From: Oryzias latipes
Lineage: Eukaryota; Chordata; Actinopteri; Beloniformes; Adrianichthyidae
DNA length: 64,000 bases
Assembly: GCF_002234675.1 (NCBI RefSeq)
Contig: NC_019862.2
Location: 27,572,707 to 27,636,706 of the forward strand
Direction: 5' to 3'
How positions within the stretch are numbered: position 1 is the first letter of the stretch; every line of letters begins with the position of its first letter. A program made the position numbers and the translations under genes. Positions 13,601 to 25,357 of the stretch are shown one piece after another. Below the pieces are notes generated by a model. The model was not told where the DNA came from, did not search any database, and saw only the letters and a list, made by a program, of their open reading frames with translations.

Positions 13601-16600
13601 TCCTCATTGTACCGTGCTCTGCTGGACAAGGTTAAAGATCGTTTTCCTCTGAGAGCAAACGGAAGTCGCTCCAGCACCCCTCTACAGTTCACTCACAGGA
13701 GACCAACTTGACCCATTTACTACCGACCTCCCGTATACAGAAACACACACTCACTGCAGCATAAAGCTCCATTGGTAAGGTTACCTGGACGGAGAATGGA
13801 GTCCATCCCTTGAGATGCACAGTGATCCAACACCCACCCACCCACGCACACACACCCCACCCTCACCCCTTAACTAACTAACCTAACGGCACACTTCGTG
13901 TCAGATTCAAACGGATCTAGGCTGTGAAATCTGCACTTCAGAACTAACGTATTGAATGTCAGCGTGTAAATGGAGTAGCACGAAGTCTGAGCCTCAACCC
14001 CCCCCCCCGTCATAATATGCTTCCACTTTTACATTTAGTGCCTGAAAAAATGTTTTTTTCATTAATGTTAGGTGAAAATAAAGAAATGTAAAGAGTGATA
14101 TTTCATTTGAATAAAAGGGAGTGAGTGGAAAACAAGAAGGCTGGTCTCCAGCTATACAAACAGCCTTCAGTGATGACTTCCTGCATATTCTGTATTTTTT
14201 CTTGCATACTATATCCTGTAAAACTGACCTTATTATAACAAGTTGTTTTATGTAAACCGAGTAAAAATTATCCTCTTTATCATAGCCTGCATGACGACAC
14301 TTTGAAGTCCTTTGGTTCTAAATCCTGTTCTTAAAAACTCGCCTTCTATCGTGGACGTATGCAGACATTTATCTACAGTTTTTTTCTTTATGGATTTATA
14401 GAAGCAATGACTTTGGTGTTTTGGTGTTTGTGCTGAAACGTTGGCTTTAGCTTTCTCCTGAGATGGACATCATGGCCAAACGTCACTGTGGAATCATCTA
14501 CTAAAAGAATTGTTCCACATATCAGTTTGTCGAGTTTTTAAATTGATGACAGCAAACTTTACTACAGACCCGTCACAAAAAGGAGAATCTTATTGGGGGG
14601 AGATGTGCAACTGCCTGGTCAACAGCCCCACATAAAAACTGTCAGAGGTGTGGCCGTGCCACGACCCCGAAAGATAACCTTTGTAACAGTTTGTACACGC
14701 CGAATAAACAAGGCAGTCCGACTGCCTGCTGCACCCTGACATATCACACGTGAAAGGTGCCAACAGAGAAGCTGTGACGTCCAGAGAAAAGGTCCCCAAA
14801 AGCCACCACACTTTTACGGTACCCACTTCCTGACAGGGGCAAAGAGCTGTCACCGTTCAGGACCACTCAGTCCACCAGTTCATCTAACCAAACTGAACAG
14901 AAAAACGCAGAAAAAAAAAAATCAGTGTGCTGCCCAGGCAGTAAGTCCCGGTAGTACAAACAGTGCTAAGATACTAAAAGTAAATATCCAACTTTCTCAA
15001 AGTATTTTGCAGTCAGCCATGCTTGTTTACATTGTAAATGCTGTTGCCTAATCCTCTATGGATTCCCCTCAGTGTGGACACATGCTGTCAAACTGACATC
15101 TGAGGCTACTAAGGAGCTTCAATATCACCTTTGTTCCTTCCTTTTGCGTTTTACTTGCATTCTAGGAACAGACATTGCAGCATCGAACGTTGCAGATAAA
15201 GACCCAATGCACACTGAAACACACACCACCACTCCATTTCCAGAATACTTTACTAATCCCCAAGAGCTTTCACTTCAACCTCAAGATGTCAAACTGAAGC
15301 CAGATCTTTTAGTCTGAGAATCGTTCCATACCTCTGTTGATGATATAAACTAAAATCGATGTCAGACTCTGCCTGCAAAAAAATAACAAACATTAGGAAA
15401 GTCAGTGATAAATGTTACATTAGTTGGTTGAGAAGTTTGTTAAGCTGGTTTTCTTAAAATGGGTACAGTCTGTAATTTCTTCAAATAAAACAGTTGTTTT
15501 AAATTCAGACAAGAGAAAAGGACAAATACCTGCAGAAGGTTTCCTTCACCAAAATGTAAAACCTCCAGAATTGTGTCTGACTGAATGAAAGCTGTGAAAA
15601 GACAACAGGGATGAGTCTCTATTAAACGATTTTTATTTCTTATTACAAAACCTAAAAGTTTATAAATATTAAATCAAAAAACAGAAAAAAACTCATATTA
15701 ACATGCTGACATTTGCCTGCTAGTGATTGGCCAACCAAAGGTGAGATATAGCAACTGATTTGCAAAGCAAAGCAGCTGTCAGAATACAAGAATAAGCAGA
15801 GATGGATTTGAAATGTCACAGTCAGCTTTCAAACATCCACCGGCAGCCACAAGAGCAGCAATGATCATTCCTGCTTCAAAATATGAAGGTGCAGAAAATA
15901 CATTTCTGCAAAAGTCATCCGTTTGTAATCACAGCATACCATCCTACATCCCTTGTAAAGATAACTCCCTCCTTGAACTTCAATCTGTGTTTGCAGAGCT
16001 GCCGGGCAAGATGAGGGATAGTTCAGGCTGAGGATCTGCAGAGACCACAACCGGCTGCTCCCACACCGGACATTTTATCTGACACTTCAAAACAAAAACA
16101 AAAAACAAAAAAAAAAGGTGCCGGAAGGAGCTGGGGGGTGAAATGGGGATGAATCCTTCTTTATCACATTATTATCAACACGAATATGACAACGTATCAT
16201 TAATTGTCACGTGACCCCCTTAAAGATCCAATCTGAGGAAAATTGTGTTTTTAACGTGTAATTTTTCTGATGATGGAAGACGTATATAAAGAAAATTAAG
16301 CTTAAAAAATTCAAGTATTTTTTTATTGAAAAACGTTGTGAAGCAGGAGCAGAGTTTATTTGTGACATAGAAAGTACGCTGGGCGGGCCACAAGCTCCCT
16401 GCTTCGAGCTCTCAGCAACAGAGTGGGGAAGGGGGGCGGGCTGCTGCGCACAAACCGATCCCGCCTACGACTCGGAGGTGAATTTCCACTTTGCAGGAAC
16501 TATGTCCAAGAGAACAACATGTTTTTGATGTGGGCTAAAAAAAAAAACAAACGACAATCCTATTTAAAAGACCACTGGGAATGCTTTTACAATAGATCTA

Positions 16601-18626
16601 AAGATGATGGGAGTGGGGCCTTTTAAAAGTCGGAACCCCAAAGTACGAAACCCTGAACTAAAAGGCAGAGTTTTCATGTGACACCAGCTAACTCTCACAT
16701 CTTGTGATTTGAAATCAAGTTTAATCATTGCGTCCCTGCACAGCCTTCTGCAGGGAATATAAGGAAAAACTCCTGCATTTCAAGAGACCTATAAGAGCAG
16801 TCTTTTTCATATTTTAATTGCTGTTTCTTCACTCATCAGATATCCATGTGTCAAACTCTAAAGCCACTGCCACAAGTGATGACCGAGTGACAAGAGGATG
16901 TGGACAGAAGGCGCACAAGACCTCTCAGAGACAGGAAGCCTTTGAAAGTTGTACCAGACAAATCTATGTTGTATTTCTTTGAGATCTTTGTTTATTTCTT
17001 AATACCAGGAGGCAACTTTAGTCTGGTCTTTAAGGTCCAAATCATATTTTGCTCCATTTTCCCAGTGGTCTGTTAACTGTGCTTATGCCATTTTTAGCCT
17101 AAATGAAAAAAAAACTAAGATTTTTTGTTTGTTTGTTTGAGGTCATAGTTTCTGCAGAGTGGCAGAAGTTGATAAGGAAAATCGCATTCGAGTTGTGGGC
17201 GGGACCAATTTCCATCACCCATCTGTTTACACTTTAGCTTAAAGCCACCCACAACCCCAACTTAACATTACCGGTGCAACGAAAGTGGCGAGCAATATTG
17301 AAGCTATCCAGCCGTACAGTTTTGAGCCAGATTCCAGCTCGGATGAGGAAAACAAAGACGTACGTGGATCTATTTGTCTGCAAGTGTGCGCATCAGAATG
17401 GAGCGCCTTATTAGGCTGCTGTTGTAAGTTCTGCCTCACTGCCACAAACTTTTTCTGACAGCATTTCTTCCATCTGCTCCCGATTCACAACAATTTGAAT
17501 AGGGAAATACTCAGAAATGCAATTTTAAGCTGGATTTTCTTAATATAAGACATCCATCATGGTAAAAATGCTACAAGAACATAAATACACCATTTTCAAA
17601 GTGGGTCTGAAGTCACTACAGATCAACTGCAAGTTTCTTCAGCCAAACAAGAAAACATTGTCCTGTTTGGAGGCACACGTCACACCCAGAGCTTTGAAAC
17701 ACACCCCACTGGCCAGGTTCCTTATTCTGTGCTGCCTTGGTGGTGCAGTTCCCACACCTAGACTTTGGAGTGAATTGTTGGAGCTTTGTAAACAAATTAA
17801 AGGTGGCTTTCCGCTGATGCTGGTGGTGGCTGACAGCTGTGCGCATCATCAGCAGATCTGACAGCTTCTGCCCGCTTGGTAATAACACCCGGGTGTCATT
17901 TGGCCCCGTGAGAGTCGGTGGGGTGGGGGGGTGGGGGTCTGAAAACCGTAAAAGGGTCAGAATCACCACATTCACAAGCTACACTCCCCAACTTATTTTT
18001 TCCGTCACTCAGTCAGTATTCATCATACGCTAGTATGAGGAAGTCGGTTTGGTTGCCCGCAAAATGTAGCAAAGCCGTCTGCTTTGAATGACACTTCTTC
18101 ATTTTGGGCACCGAGGCGAATTTGCTTGCAGGTTGGGCAGTTAAAAAGAAAAAGGAAAAACATCTTTAGCCTGACACTGCTGTAGTTAGCCCAACCGACC
18201 ATATAAGGAGGGATGACAACATGACAACAAGCAAAGCTAACGTTTCAGGCCACACAGACAGAGACAGACAGATACCTGCTCTCCATGGCGGCTCTTTCAT
18301 TCTAAACTACGCTAACAGACGTGACACAAACTTCTTGGAGTTTCGAGTGAACCCCTCGTCGGCTGCTTTTTTGAGGTTCGTACTTTGGGAGTAGCTGCGA
18401 TAATAAAGTTAGCCGCAGAGGAAGAGAGGCTAACCTCAGCCCACTCCTTTCAAATACCTGCGGAAGTTAGCTTTCGGCTAGCATAGCCGCTAAGTTACAA
18501 ACCTTGATGATTGGCTTGCGTCGCGTTAATAAAAGCAATAAATAAAAATCTTAATAATCCGATACACGATGTTCTTGTCCTGAAGCGGCGGCAGCAGCTG
18601 CTCCGGGCTCCTCCTTGGTTCGCCAT
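1605..18626 (-). CDS. tmem131: Transmembrane protein 131, N-terminal 739 codons (3' part off the left edge)
   Basis: TMEM131 is an ER/secretory-pathway type I membrane protein; the vertebrate protein is reported to help collagen secretion through an N-terminal PapD-like domain. Coding exons read in phase: 18626-18503, 15591-15530, 15372-15332, 13076-13008, 12053-11933, 10374-10258, 10176-10054, 9971-9891, 9820-9670, 9539-9483, 9387-9326, 9233-9125, 7023-6915, 6831-6678, 6602-6432, 5585-5475, 4429-4295, 3338-3234, 2102-2016, 1926-1774, 1680-1605, all with AG/GT borders. The start ATG (GCATGG context) precedes a hydrophobic signal-like stretch (about residues 20-37, CIGLLRFLFIAF). Diagnostic motifs are GNCRPIRFEPPMLDF (about 80-95), PVGMPKMEKVYLHNPSSEE, GVGVPNPYRLRPF and LQCGDHCYVGLPF, which favour TMEM131 over its paralogue TMEM131L. 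The transmembrane segment and cytosolic tail lie beyond the window. The last visible exon ends in phase 1; no continuation was found at 1-1604, so the next exon is presumably off the edge. Confidence 0.93.
6603..6677 (-). other. 75-nt stop-free intron of tmem131
   Basis: Donor GTAAGT and acceptor CTGCAG bound 75 nt (25 codons) with no in-frame stop. Homology with TMEM131 (ending EEAKTMF, resuming NFS-P-LI) shows that the segment is intronic. Retention would add 25 residues without a frameshift. Confidence 0.8.
7188..8317. mobile_element. Non-autonomous hAT transposon, 1,130 bp, with 8-bp target duplication
   Basis: Terminal inverted repeats CAGGGGTCGGGAACCT / AGGTTCCCGACCCCTG (with one or two mismatches) are followed inward by TATGGCTC-rich subterminal repeats. 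The element is flanked by the exact 8-bp duplication GTCTATGC (7180-7187 and 8318-8325), which is typical of hAT insertions. No transposase open reading frame is visible. It sits in the tmem131 intron between exons 9233-9125 and 7023-6915 and contains a nested LTR-like insertion. Confidence 0.9.
7895..8235 (+). mobile_element. LTR-like segment (probable solo LTR) nested in the hAT element
   Basis: A 341-bp, GC-richer block starts TGTCACGG and ends ACACTACA (TG...CA ends). In LTR order it carries a CCAAT box (8019-8023), a TATAAA box (8082-8087) and an AATAAA signal (8176-8181), with the end about 55 nt further on. No matching short target duplication could be seen beside it, so a solo LTR is an inference from architecture. 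No retroviral coding sequence is present. Confidence 0.5.
8480..9029. mobile_element. TTAA-flanked DNA transposon relic, copy 1
   Basis: Member of a family that recurs in the window. It begins near AAAAGACCCTCTTTGAT and ends with TGATCAGAATGGGACTTTAA. It shares internal words with the copy at 47,554-48,194, such as AACATGTTCTWGTGGCATTTTT, CTGTAYGGCTGGATAGCT and AAAAGACCACTGGGAATSC. Termini of the form TTAAAG-CCCACTC with TTAA flanks would fit a TTAA-targeting (Kolobok- or piggyBac-like) element, but the class is not established. Confidence 0.6.
12619..12822. mobile_element. TTAA-flanked DNA transposon relic, copy 2 (end fragment)
   Basis: The segment ends TTTTCATCGGAGTGGGTCTTTAA and shares GATTCACAACRATTTGAA, ACTCAGMAATGCAATTT and GCTACAAGAACAT with the copy ending near 17,611, so it is a truncated end of the same family. 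The left boundary is approximate. The short open frame across it is not considered a gene. Confidence 0.55.
16220..16626. mobile_element. TTAA-flanked DNA transposon relic, copy 3 (internally deleted)
   Basis: Bounded by TTAAAGATCCAATCTGA on the left and GATGGGAGTGGGGCCTTTTAA on the right. Shared words include GATGATGGAAGA, GAGCTCTCAGCAACAG and AAAGACCACTGGGAATGCTTTTACAATAG with the other copies. The middle is shorter than in the copies at 8.5 and 47.6 kb. Confidence 0.6.
17030..17611. mobile_element. TTAA-flanked DNA transposon relic, copy 4 (opposite orientation)
   Basis: Starts TTAAGGTCCAAATCATATTTTG and ends ACCATTTTCAAAGTGGGTCTGAAG. It carries a coding relic on the plus strand (about 17,295-17,400) reading AIQPYSFEPDSSSDEENKD followed by VRGSICLQ, also present at 47.8 kb (minus strand) and partly at 24.1 kb. 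No intact open frame remains. Confidence 0.55.
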
Positions 18627-18860
18627 GCCGTGGATCTCTCTCTTACGATAACAGTGCGCGGACATGCCCGTTTAAACCTCTGCTGGCTCTGTCAATCATA
18701 GCCGGGAGGAGAAAACTACAACTCTGCTCGGCGGCGGAACAGCTACACCGCCCGACGGAGCGCAGCCTGCTCTTCTTCTTCTTCAAAAACTGCTGCGGCT
18801 TCTCTTCCTCGTCTGCGCGACGCCGCGTCACTCCTCGTGAACGGGCGGTCACGCGCACGT
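18580..18860 (-). promoter_or_regulatory. CpG-rich 5' end and promoter of tmem131
   Basis: The sequence around and upstream of the tmem131 ATG (18,626-18,624) is CpG-rich (GCGCGG, CGGCGGCGGAAC, CGCGACGCCGCG, GGTCACGCGCACG) in an otherwise A+T-rich area, and no TATA box is evident. This is the usual look of a housekeeping CpG-island promoter. The extent is approximate. Confidence 0.5.
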
Positions 18861-19069
18861 CAACTGTACAAAATTACACCACACAATTAGTGAGGCATAT
18901 CATTATTTAAATGTTTTCCTGTTTGGTCTAAATTGTAATGACATACGTAAAAGTTCCCTTTACTAATAATGAATGAGAAGAAACACCATTTTCATTAGTT
19001 TGATATTTATTCCCCCCAAAATGAAGAAAAAAAATAAAGATGGTCTCAAAAAACAAAAATTGACCATGT

Positions 19070-20100
19070 CACTTGCGGATATTTTCACCATCGGCCTCAA
19101 TCACAGCCTGACAGTGACGTCTGAAGCTCCACACTAGCCTCATGATGTTCTGAGGTGTTCCACTCTTCCACAAGAACATACAGTTCTGCCAGGTCACTTG
19201 GGTTGGGTGCCATCATCCAGTCTCTGCTTCACCTGGTCCCAGACGAGCTCTTTGCAGTTCAGGTCAGGGGTCATTGCTGGGACATACCATATGAGGTACT
19301 CCCACTTCCTTAAGTCGAGTTCTAACAATTCTGGCACCATGTAGTGGAGTATTATCCTCCATGAACAGAAAGTTTGGGGTGTGCTGGTGGAATTGGGGGA
19401 TGATGATGGTTCTGTGATGTCTCTGAGGTAAGAATGTGCAGTGACTAGGTCAGCTAAAATTACTACATCAGTTTTGCACTGACTAGCAATTGCCAGTCCA
19501 GTCTGTTGTACCTCGTCCACCAATGCCAGCCCTGAGAACCATGTTGACCTCACCTCGCCTGCTCCAGCAATGCTAACCACCACCATTTCTGTGCAGGGAG
19601 ACCGCTCATCAGTGAACAGGGCGGTAGACCTGCATTGTTCAGGTCACATGGTGTTGTGTTCACTGCAAACATTCACAGTGGTCTCTTGGTGTCAGTGGAT
19701 TAGCCTGTCGTCTGACATTCAAGTTAGTCGAGGCAGTTGTGAATGGTTTGTCTGGAAACCCTAGTACCCCTCACATCTGGTAAATGGACCTGCAGATGTG
19801 TGGCATTTGTCTGAGTGCAGAGGTTCTTAGGTACTAGTCATGGTTGTGGTCTGTCAGTGGCATGTCTCCACTGCTGGGTCTGTCACAAACTCTGCTAGTA
19901 GTTCTGTGTCTTGATGCAAGTGTGCTGATGACACTTTGAGACAAGTTTACCTGCAACATATGTCGCCTACTTCCAACCTGAGGGCGCTCTGTGTCCAAGT
20001 GACGCTGCTCGTCTGTTAAGCGACGTTGTGTTTTCATGTACCTGTACACAGTGAGACCATGATGTGGAAAACACAACATGAGGTGTGCCTATCACCCCAA
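19070..20100 (-). pseudogene. Broken Tc1/mariner transposase remnant
   Basis: The minus strand encodes pieces of a Tc1-type transposase in shifting frames. Near 20,040-19,840 is a helix-turn-helix part ending DRPSSGDMPLTDHNHD. Near 19,300-19,195 is the DDE part PAMTPDLNCKELVWDQVKQR. Near 19,195-19,075 is the C terminus with a CQAVIEADG-like end. Frames are interrupted by shifts and stops, so no functional transposase is made. Inverted repeats could not be matched with confidence; the ends are approximate. Confidence 0.8.
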
Positions 20101-20179
20101 TACAATTACCTCCCTATCTTGAAAATCTGTGAAGTGAAACTAACACTGTAAATGACATCCACTGGGGTTTTAATAATAT

Positions 20180-21350
20180 CCCTAATACATTGTGAGTAAT
20201 GTAATTGGAGTATATGCCAGGCATCAGAAGGTCTGTTTTTTGCTTCCTTTGCTTATTTCAAATAGTTTCCCCAACAATCAAGGTTAGTCAGACCTAAAAA
20301 CAGGTTGAAACAACAACACACAGATGGAAAATTCCTCCCAATCAGCTCAGATGTTTTCCAACTGTATTTATATCAAAGTCCAAATGTAAAGCTGGGCACC
20401 TTTCTGGTGCCTTAGTTAAAACTGCAGATCACACACACTTTTCTAAGCTTTATTGTAACATAAAAACTACGTTATAATCTTTCATAAAGATATAAACAAA
20501 ACCATTTAAACCACTGAAAACTCTGTCCTAACAAATGAGAATAAGAACTGGTTTTGACAAAAAAAAATTTCACTCATTCTTTCTGTCGACTACACCCTTA
20601 GCAAAATGTAGTCTATTTTAGTGCACTACAAGTTAGTCTATACTGAAAGTAAGGCAGTATACTTCAAGTGTACATTTTATGTACTATCTATTCACACAAC
20701 CTGTCCCTGGTATACTTCCTATAATTATATACTGTTCTAAGAAGCAGTGGCAACAAAAACTCCTTATCTGGATTTTTATCACGTTCTTAGCACAACCACG
20801 AACAGACAATTTGTTCTTCCACTTTTTTATTTGAGAGAGGATGGGTTTAAACAAAAGTAGAGATCATAAAGGGAGAACGGCCTGTCAATTATATATTTAT
20901 CTGTTTTTCTTATCTGCTGAGTTAAGCTGTCTGTAGTCTCACCTGTGTCTCAGTAAAGAGCCAATTGGAAGATCACGAATGTTGTCGTCCATAGAACTTG
21001 TATCATGCTGATTATAATAATCTCCATTTTCAATAAGACGACCACGTTCTTTCTCCCACTCTTTGATATCAGATAGTATGATTTGAAAACCCTTCAGTTT
21101 GCCAGACTGTGTCTCCACAGAATACAAAATCGTGAGTCGACAAACCAACACATTGCGTGATTCATTTCTTCCAATAATTGATTCTTATTTTCTTAGAAAG
21201 CAAAGAAAATCAGAATAAATGTAAACAAAGCATTATTTTACATATGGAAAAAGGGGCCTGCATTGTTGTAGATTGTGATAAAAACATACTTAATTGTGCC
21301 CGCTCCCCTTAAAGCCAACACAAATGTTTGTGTGAAATGATGTGTGAATG
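20180..21350. other. Intergenic stretch, mostly unannotated
   Basis: A+T-rich intergenic DNA between two Tc1 remnants. At 20,580-20,700 there is a run of GTATACTT/GTGTACATTTTA words that looks like a short repeat. At 21,151-20,939 (minus strand) there is a 70-codon open frame containing KEWEKERGRLIENGDYYN; it has no recognised family and may be a transposon relic. Nothing else could be supported. Confidence 0.4.
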
Positions 21351-22736
21351 TACACATACTGGCCACTCTATCAGGGACGCCTTGCTAGGACCGAGTTGAA
21401 CCCCCTTTTACCTTCAGAACTGCCTTAATCCTTGGTGGAAAAGATTCAACAAGGTACTGGAAATATTCCTCAGAGAGTTTGGTCTATATTGACATGACAG
21501 CATCACACAGTTGCTGCAGATTTGTCGGCTGCACATCCATGAGGACAATCTCCCGTTCCACCACATCCCAAAGATGATCTACTGGGTTGAGATCTGGTGA
21601 CTGTGGTTACCATTTGAGTCCAGTGAACTTATTGTCATGTTCAACAAACCAGTCTGAGATGATTCCAGCTTTATGACATGGCACCTTATCCTGCTGGAAG
21701 TAGCCATCAGAAGATACTACACCAGGGGTGGGCAATTCCAGGCCTCGAGGGCCGGTGTGTCTGCATGATTTCCAGATACTCTTGCCCTACTCATGGCTGA
21801 TTACCTGGTTCAGGTGTGTCCAGCCAATAATCTTGCCCTACTCATGGCTGATTACCTGGTTCAGGTGTGTCCAGCCAATCAGAACATGCCAGAGCAGGGT
21901 ATGCTGGAAAACATGCAGGACTGCGGCCCTCAGTGCCCACCTCTGTACTACACTGTGGTCATAAAGGAATGGACATGGTCAGCAACAATACTCAGGTAGG
22001 ATGTAGCTTTGGAACCATGTTCAATTGGTACTAAGGGGTCAAAAGTGTGCCAAGAAAATATCCCTCACACCATTACACCACCACCACCAGCCTGAACTGT
22101 TGACACAAGGCAAGATGGATCCATGCTTTCATGTTGTTGATGCCAAATTCTGACTCTACCATCTAACTGTGGCAGCAGAAATGGAGACTCATCAGACCAG
22201 TTGTTTTTCCAATCTTCTATTGTCCAGTTTTGTTGAGTCTGTGTGAATTGTAGCCTCAGATTCCTGTTCTTAGCTGACAGGAGCGGCGCCCGGTGTGGTC
22301 TTCTGCTGCTGTAGTCCATCTGCCACAAGGTTGGACATAATGTAGTTACTGTTACTGTTGCCTTTCCATCCGGTGGAACCAGTTGAGTCCTTCTCCTTGA
22401 CCTCTGGCATATACAAGGCCTTTCTGCCCACAGAGCTGCCTCTCACTGGATATATTTTTGGACCATTCACTGCAAACCTCTGTAACCTCTGTAAACCCTA
22501 AAAATGGTTGTGGGCTAAAATCCCAGCAGTTACTGACATACTCAGACCAGCCTGTCTGGCACTAACAACCATGGCACAATCAAATTCACTTAAACAACCT
22601 GTTTCCCTATTCTGATGCTTGGTTTGAACTGCAGCATATTGTCTTGACCATATCAAGTTGCTGTTGCTGATTAGAAATGTGTATTAACGAACAGTTGGAC
22701 AGGTGTACCTAATAAAGTGACCACTGAGTGTGTACA
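21351..22736 (-). mobile_element. Tc1/mariner element, decayed, interrupted by a hAT MITE
   Basis: Inverted ends TACACATACTGGCCACTCTAT and, at the right, the complementary form of ATAAAGTGACCACTGAGTG are those of a well-known fish Tc1 family. The minus strand carries transposase pieces (NWTIEDWKNNWSDESPFLLP, MDPSCLVSTVQAGGGGVMV) with frameshifts, so it is inactive. A 223-bp hAT-type MITE is inserted at 21,723-21,945. Same family as the plus-strand remnant at 28,741-29,718. Confidence 0.85.
21723..21945. mobile_element. hAT-type MITE, 223 bp, nested in the Tc1 element
   Basis: Ends CAGGGGTGGGCAATTCC and GTGCCCACCTCTG are imperfect inverted repeats, flanked by the exact 8-bp duplication TACTACAC (21715-21722 and 21946-21953). 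Inside, the segment TCTTGCCCTACTCATGGCTG onward (about 57 bp) is tandemly duplicated. The insertion is younger than the Tc1 copy it interrupts. Confidence 0.88.
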
Positions 22737-22789
22737 CCTTGTTAGTCTGAGGAAAACGAACAGCAGGATTAACAATCTAGCTTGTCCAG

Positions 22790-22890
22790 CACGAAAACTG
22801 TTATCTTTTTTTTGTGAAGCACTTTGTGAGTCGCTCTATGTGAGAAGTGCTATATAAATAAAGATTACTTACTTACTTACTTACTTACTT
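22790..22890 (+). repeat. Retroposon 3' tail with (TTAC)n microsatellite
   Basis: GTGCTATATAAATAAAGATT followed by five or so TTAC units looks like the 3' end of a LINE or SINE of the kind common in fish, with a simple-sequence tail (22,866-22,888). The 5' extent was not resolved. Confidence 0.45.
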
Positions 22891-23289
22891 TTTACTGGAC
22901 TGGATAAGAAAAAAAATGTGAGATGTTAAAAGAAGTACGTGAAAAATGTGTTAAATCCGAATTGTGATATAAATTAGAAAAAATGTGTTTGCTAAGTTGG
23001 CAAATATTGGTCTTATTTATTTAGTAATTGATTTCACTTTTTAAACTTGAACATTTTTATACCTGAGTGTCTTAAAGTCAATATTTTAGAGACATCTTAA
23101 ACTTTGAATTCCATTTGCAAAATCAAAACAACCCAAGATAGTCAATGACATCATTTGAAAACACTTTTTATCATTTTAAGTCAGGTTTTTAAGTACATCC
23201 AGCTGATTATGGCTTAAAACAGGAAATATCACACATGCTGACTTTTATGACATTTTAAATCTCTGACTGGACCTCACAGGATTAATGAT

Positions 23290-23510
23290 TTTATTTGAGT
23301 AAACTGAACACACCTGTGGGTGTATCCAAAGGCACACCTTCAAACAGAACTGCCTTGTTGCATGACATCATGGTAGAATAAAAAAATAATTATGAGGACT
23401 AGTCTGTCCTACCTTAAGAAGACCTTTCAAAAGGTTCAAGTTTAATCTGATCAAACAAAAAGGACCATCATGGGTGCACAAAGTCATCACATTGCTCAGA
23501 AGGGAGATGG
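23290..23510 (+). mobile_element. Short fragment of another Tc1-like family
   Basis: CACCTGTGGGTGTATCCAAA and AAGGCACACCTTCAAAC followed by CATGACATCATGG resembles the 5' region of salmonid-type Tc1 elements. It is a fragment with no open transposase frame. The remainder of 22,900-24,020 shows no recognisable gene. Confidence 0.45.
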
Positions 23511-24049
23511 TTTCTATCAGGGAAAAACATGAGAAACCTGCACCTGTTCAATAGAATAACAAAGAAAAGACAGGGTAAAATTATGGAAAAAACCAGTCAG
23601 GGTAATGTTATCCCCTAACAAAACCAGTTCAGTATGACATGAGCGGAAAGACAGCAAAGTGGGGACAGAGGGACTGATGCAAGAGCTGAAGTGTTTGGTC
23701 ATAGTGATAGATGTTATGCAAGAGAGAAAAAGGGAAGATCTTATAAATAACAGAACACTAAGTCTTCATGATAAGTGGAAGAATCATAGTGTTGGACGGT
23801 TTTGCTGGATGGGGGAACGTCTCAAAACGAATGACAAGACAATGGGAAAAATGTTGAAACACTATCTTAAAGAACTACTCTTTTCATCTTCTGATCTATT
23901 CTATCCATTCTATGCTTTTGATCTATTCAAAAAACATCCCCAGTGATTATGCTGTTTTTAGCAAAAAAGAGCTCATTAAAAATTCCCTTTTTAGTTATCG
24001 GCACAGCGTAAGCCAACCCTTAAATCATTGTCTTGGTGGTTAACTGTCT

Positions 24050-24280
24050 GTTTACCTGTTCTCCCACTAGCCTACATCCCCCCACACCCCCAGTCAAACA
24101 TTATGCCAGCTCAGATGAGGATAACAAAGACATACGCGGATCTAGTCGTCTACAAACAAATGCTTCAGGATGGAGCGAAGAAGGGGGCTTGTGGACTGCC
24201 GATTGTAGATTTACTTCTATGCTACAAGTTTTCCCAATTGCATTTTGATCATCTGGTCGGGCTATGTTTACAACACTTCT
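24050..24280. mobile_element. TTAA-flanked transposon relic, copy 5 (fragment)
   Basis: Plus-strand translation around 24,105-24,185 contains SSDEDNKDIRGSSRLQ, matching the coding relic in the copies at 17.3 and 47.8 kb. Boundaries are unclear. It is followed by a GC-rich, C/G-homopolymer-rich block at about 24,280-24,420 of unknown origin. Confidence 0.45.
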
Positions 24281-24528
24281 TGTGGACCCCCTCTTCTCCT
24301 GGGTCCCCTCCTCCTGGGCGGGGGCGGCTGGCCCTTGCCTTGCTCCTTCCTGGACCAACCGTGTGCCGGGTGGGTGGCTGCCTGGAATGCGGGGCGGGTC
24401 TCCCTTGGGGGGTCCTGGCTGGTAACATTTATGCTACTATGTTGCACACAAAACTTTCTAAGTTGCAAATGAAAATATTAAATATTTGCTTTCAAATTTT
24501 TTATATTACTCCATAATGGTGTGGTTTC

Positions 24529-24741
24529 TTAACCCTTGTGCTATCTTAGATGACCCCACCCTTACATTGACCGCTTCTCCCTACCATGACAAAGGTGGAT
24601 AAAGGTGGAAAGATTTCATGTAATCCATGGACACCAGTGAAGATCACAAATCATTGAAGAAAAAAGGTTCAGAGCACTGTCTAGTGGGTCTAGATGACCC
24701 AACTCCCTATGTTAAAATGCCTAGGATAGCACAAGGGTTAA
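24529..24741. mobile_element. piggyBac-like MITE, copy 1 (TTAA target duplication)
   Basis: Inverted ends CCCTTGTGCTATCTTAG / CTAGGATAGCACAAGGG sit between TTAA tetranucleotides (24529-24532 and 24738-24741). The body (about 205 bp) is shared with copies at 25,358, 44,221 and 53,537. TTAA duplication plus CCC termini is the usual piggyBac signature; no transposase is encoded. Confidence 0.8.
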
Positions 24742-25357
24742 AGAGTAAAGAAAGTTAATGACTTACAGAGATAAGGCCAGAAAATATCAGTAAAAACAAG
24801 AAGATTTGAGAAGATATTGCAGCCTCAACAGTAGGAGACCAACATCCTTCCTGTTACTGGTATGACTCAGTACTATATTTAAGTGTTTTGTTCTGATGTG
24901 AGGTGTTAGTTTCACTTCTGGTGTTGCAGTCCTGCTCAGAGAATAACTTTTCAGTAAAAAGTCAGAGTGAAGCGATAATTCGCTAAGAGCAGCGAGATGG
25001 CATGAATAAACATATTTGATAAGGGTGACAAAGGTTGGTTATTTCCCCCTGGCAACTTTTCTGTCTCTCGTTTATTAGGACAATGTTCATGTGCAACACT
25101 TTACACTAAAGAATCAGTCTTTATAAATGAATACTGGAATAAATGTGTCTTTAAGCAACTTTTAACTTAAATTTGAATTCCTTTTTAACTGCATTCACCA
25201 AACCTAGAAACAACTTGTGGCATAAAATGATTATTTTTCCATACAAAATCAATGTAATTAAATACATTTCAAGAATAAAATAAGGCTTTGAGATGCTGGT
25301 TAACATGGAAGTTCACAGCTAAATTGGGAGATCACTAAAACAAAGACTGTTCTTTCA

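Noticed and set aside
24028..24516. 162-codon open frame
   Set aside because: It runs through a transposon relic and a GC-rich low-complexity block; no conserved protein.
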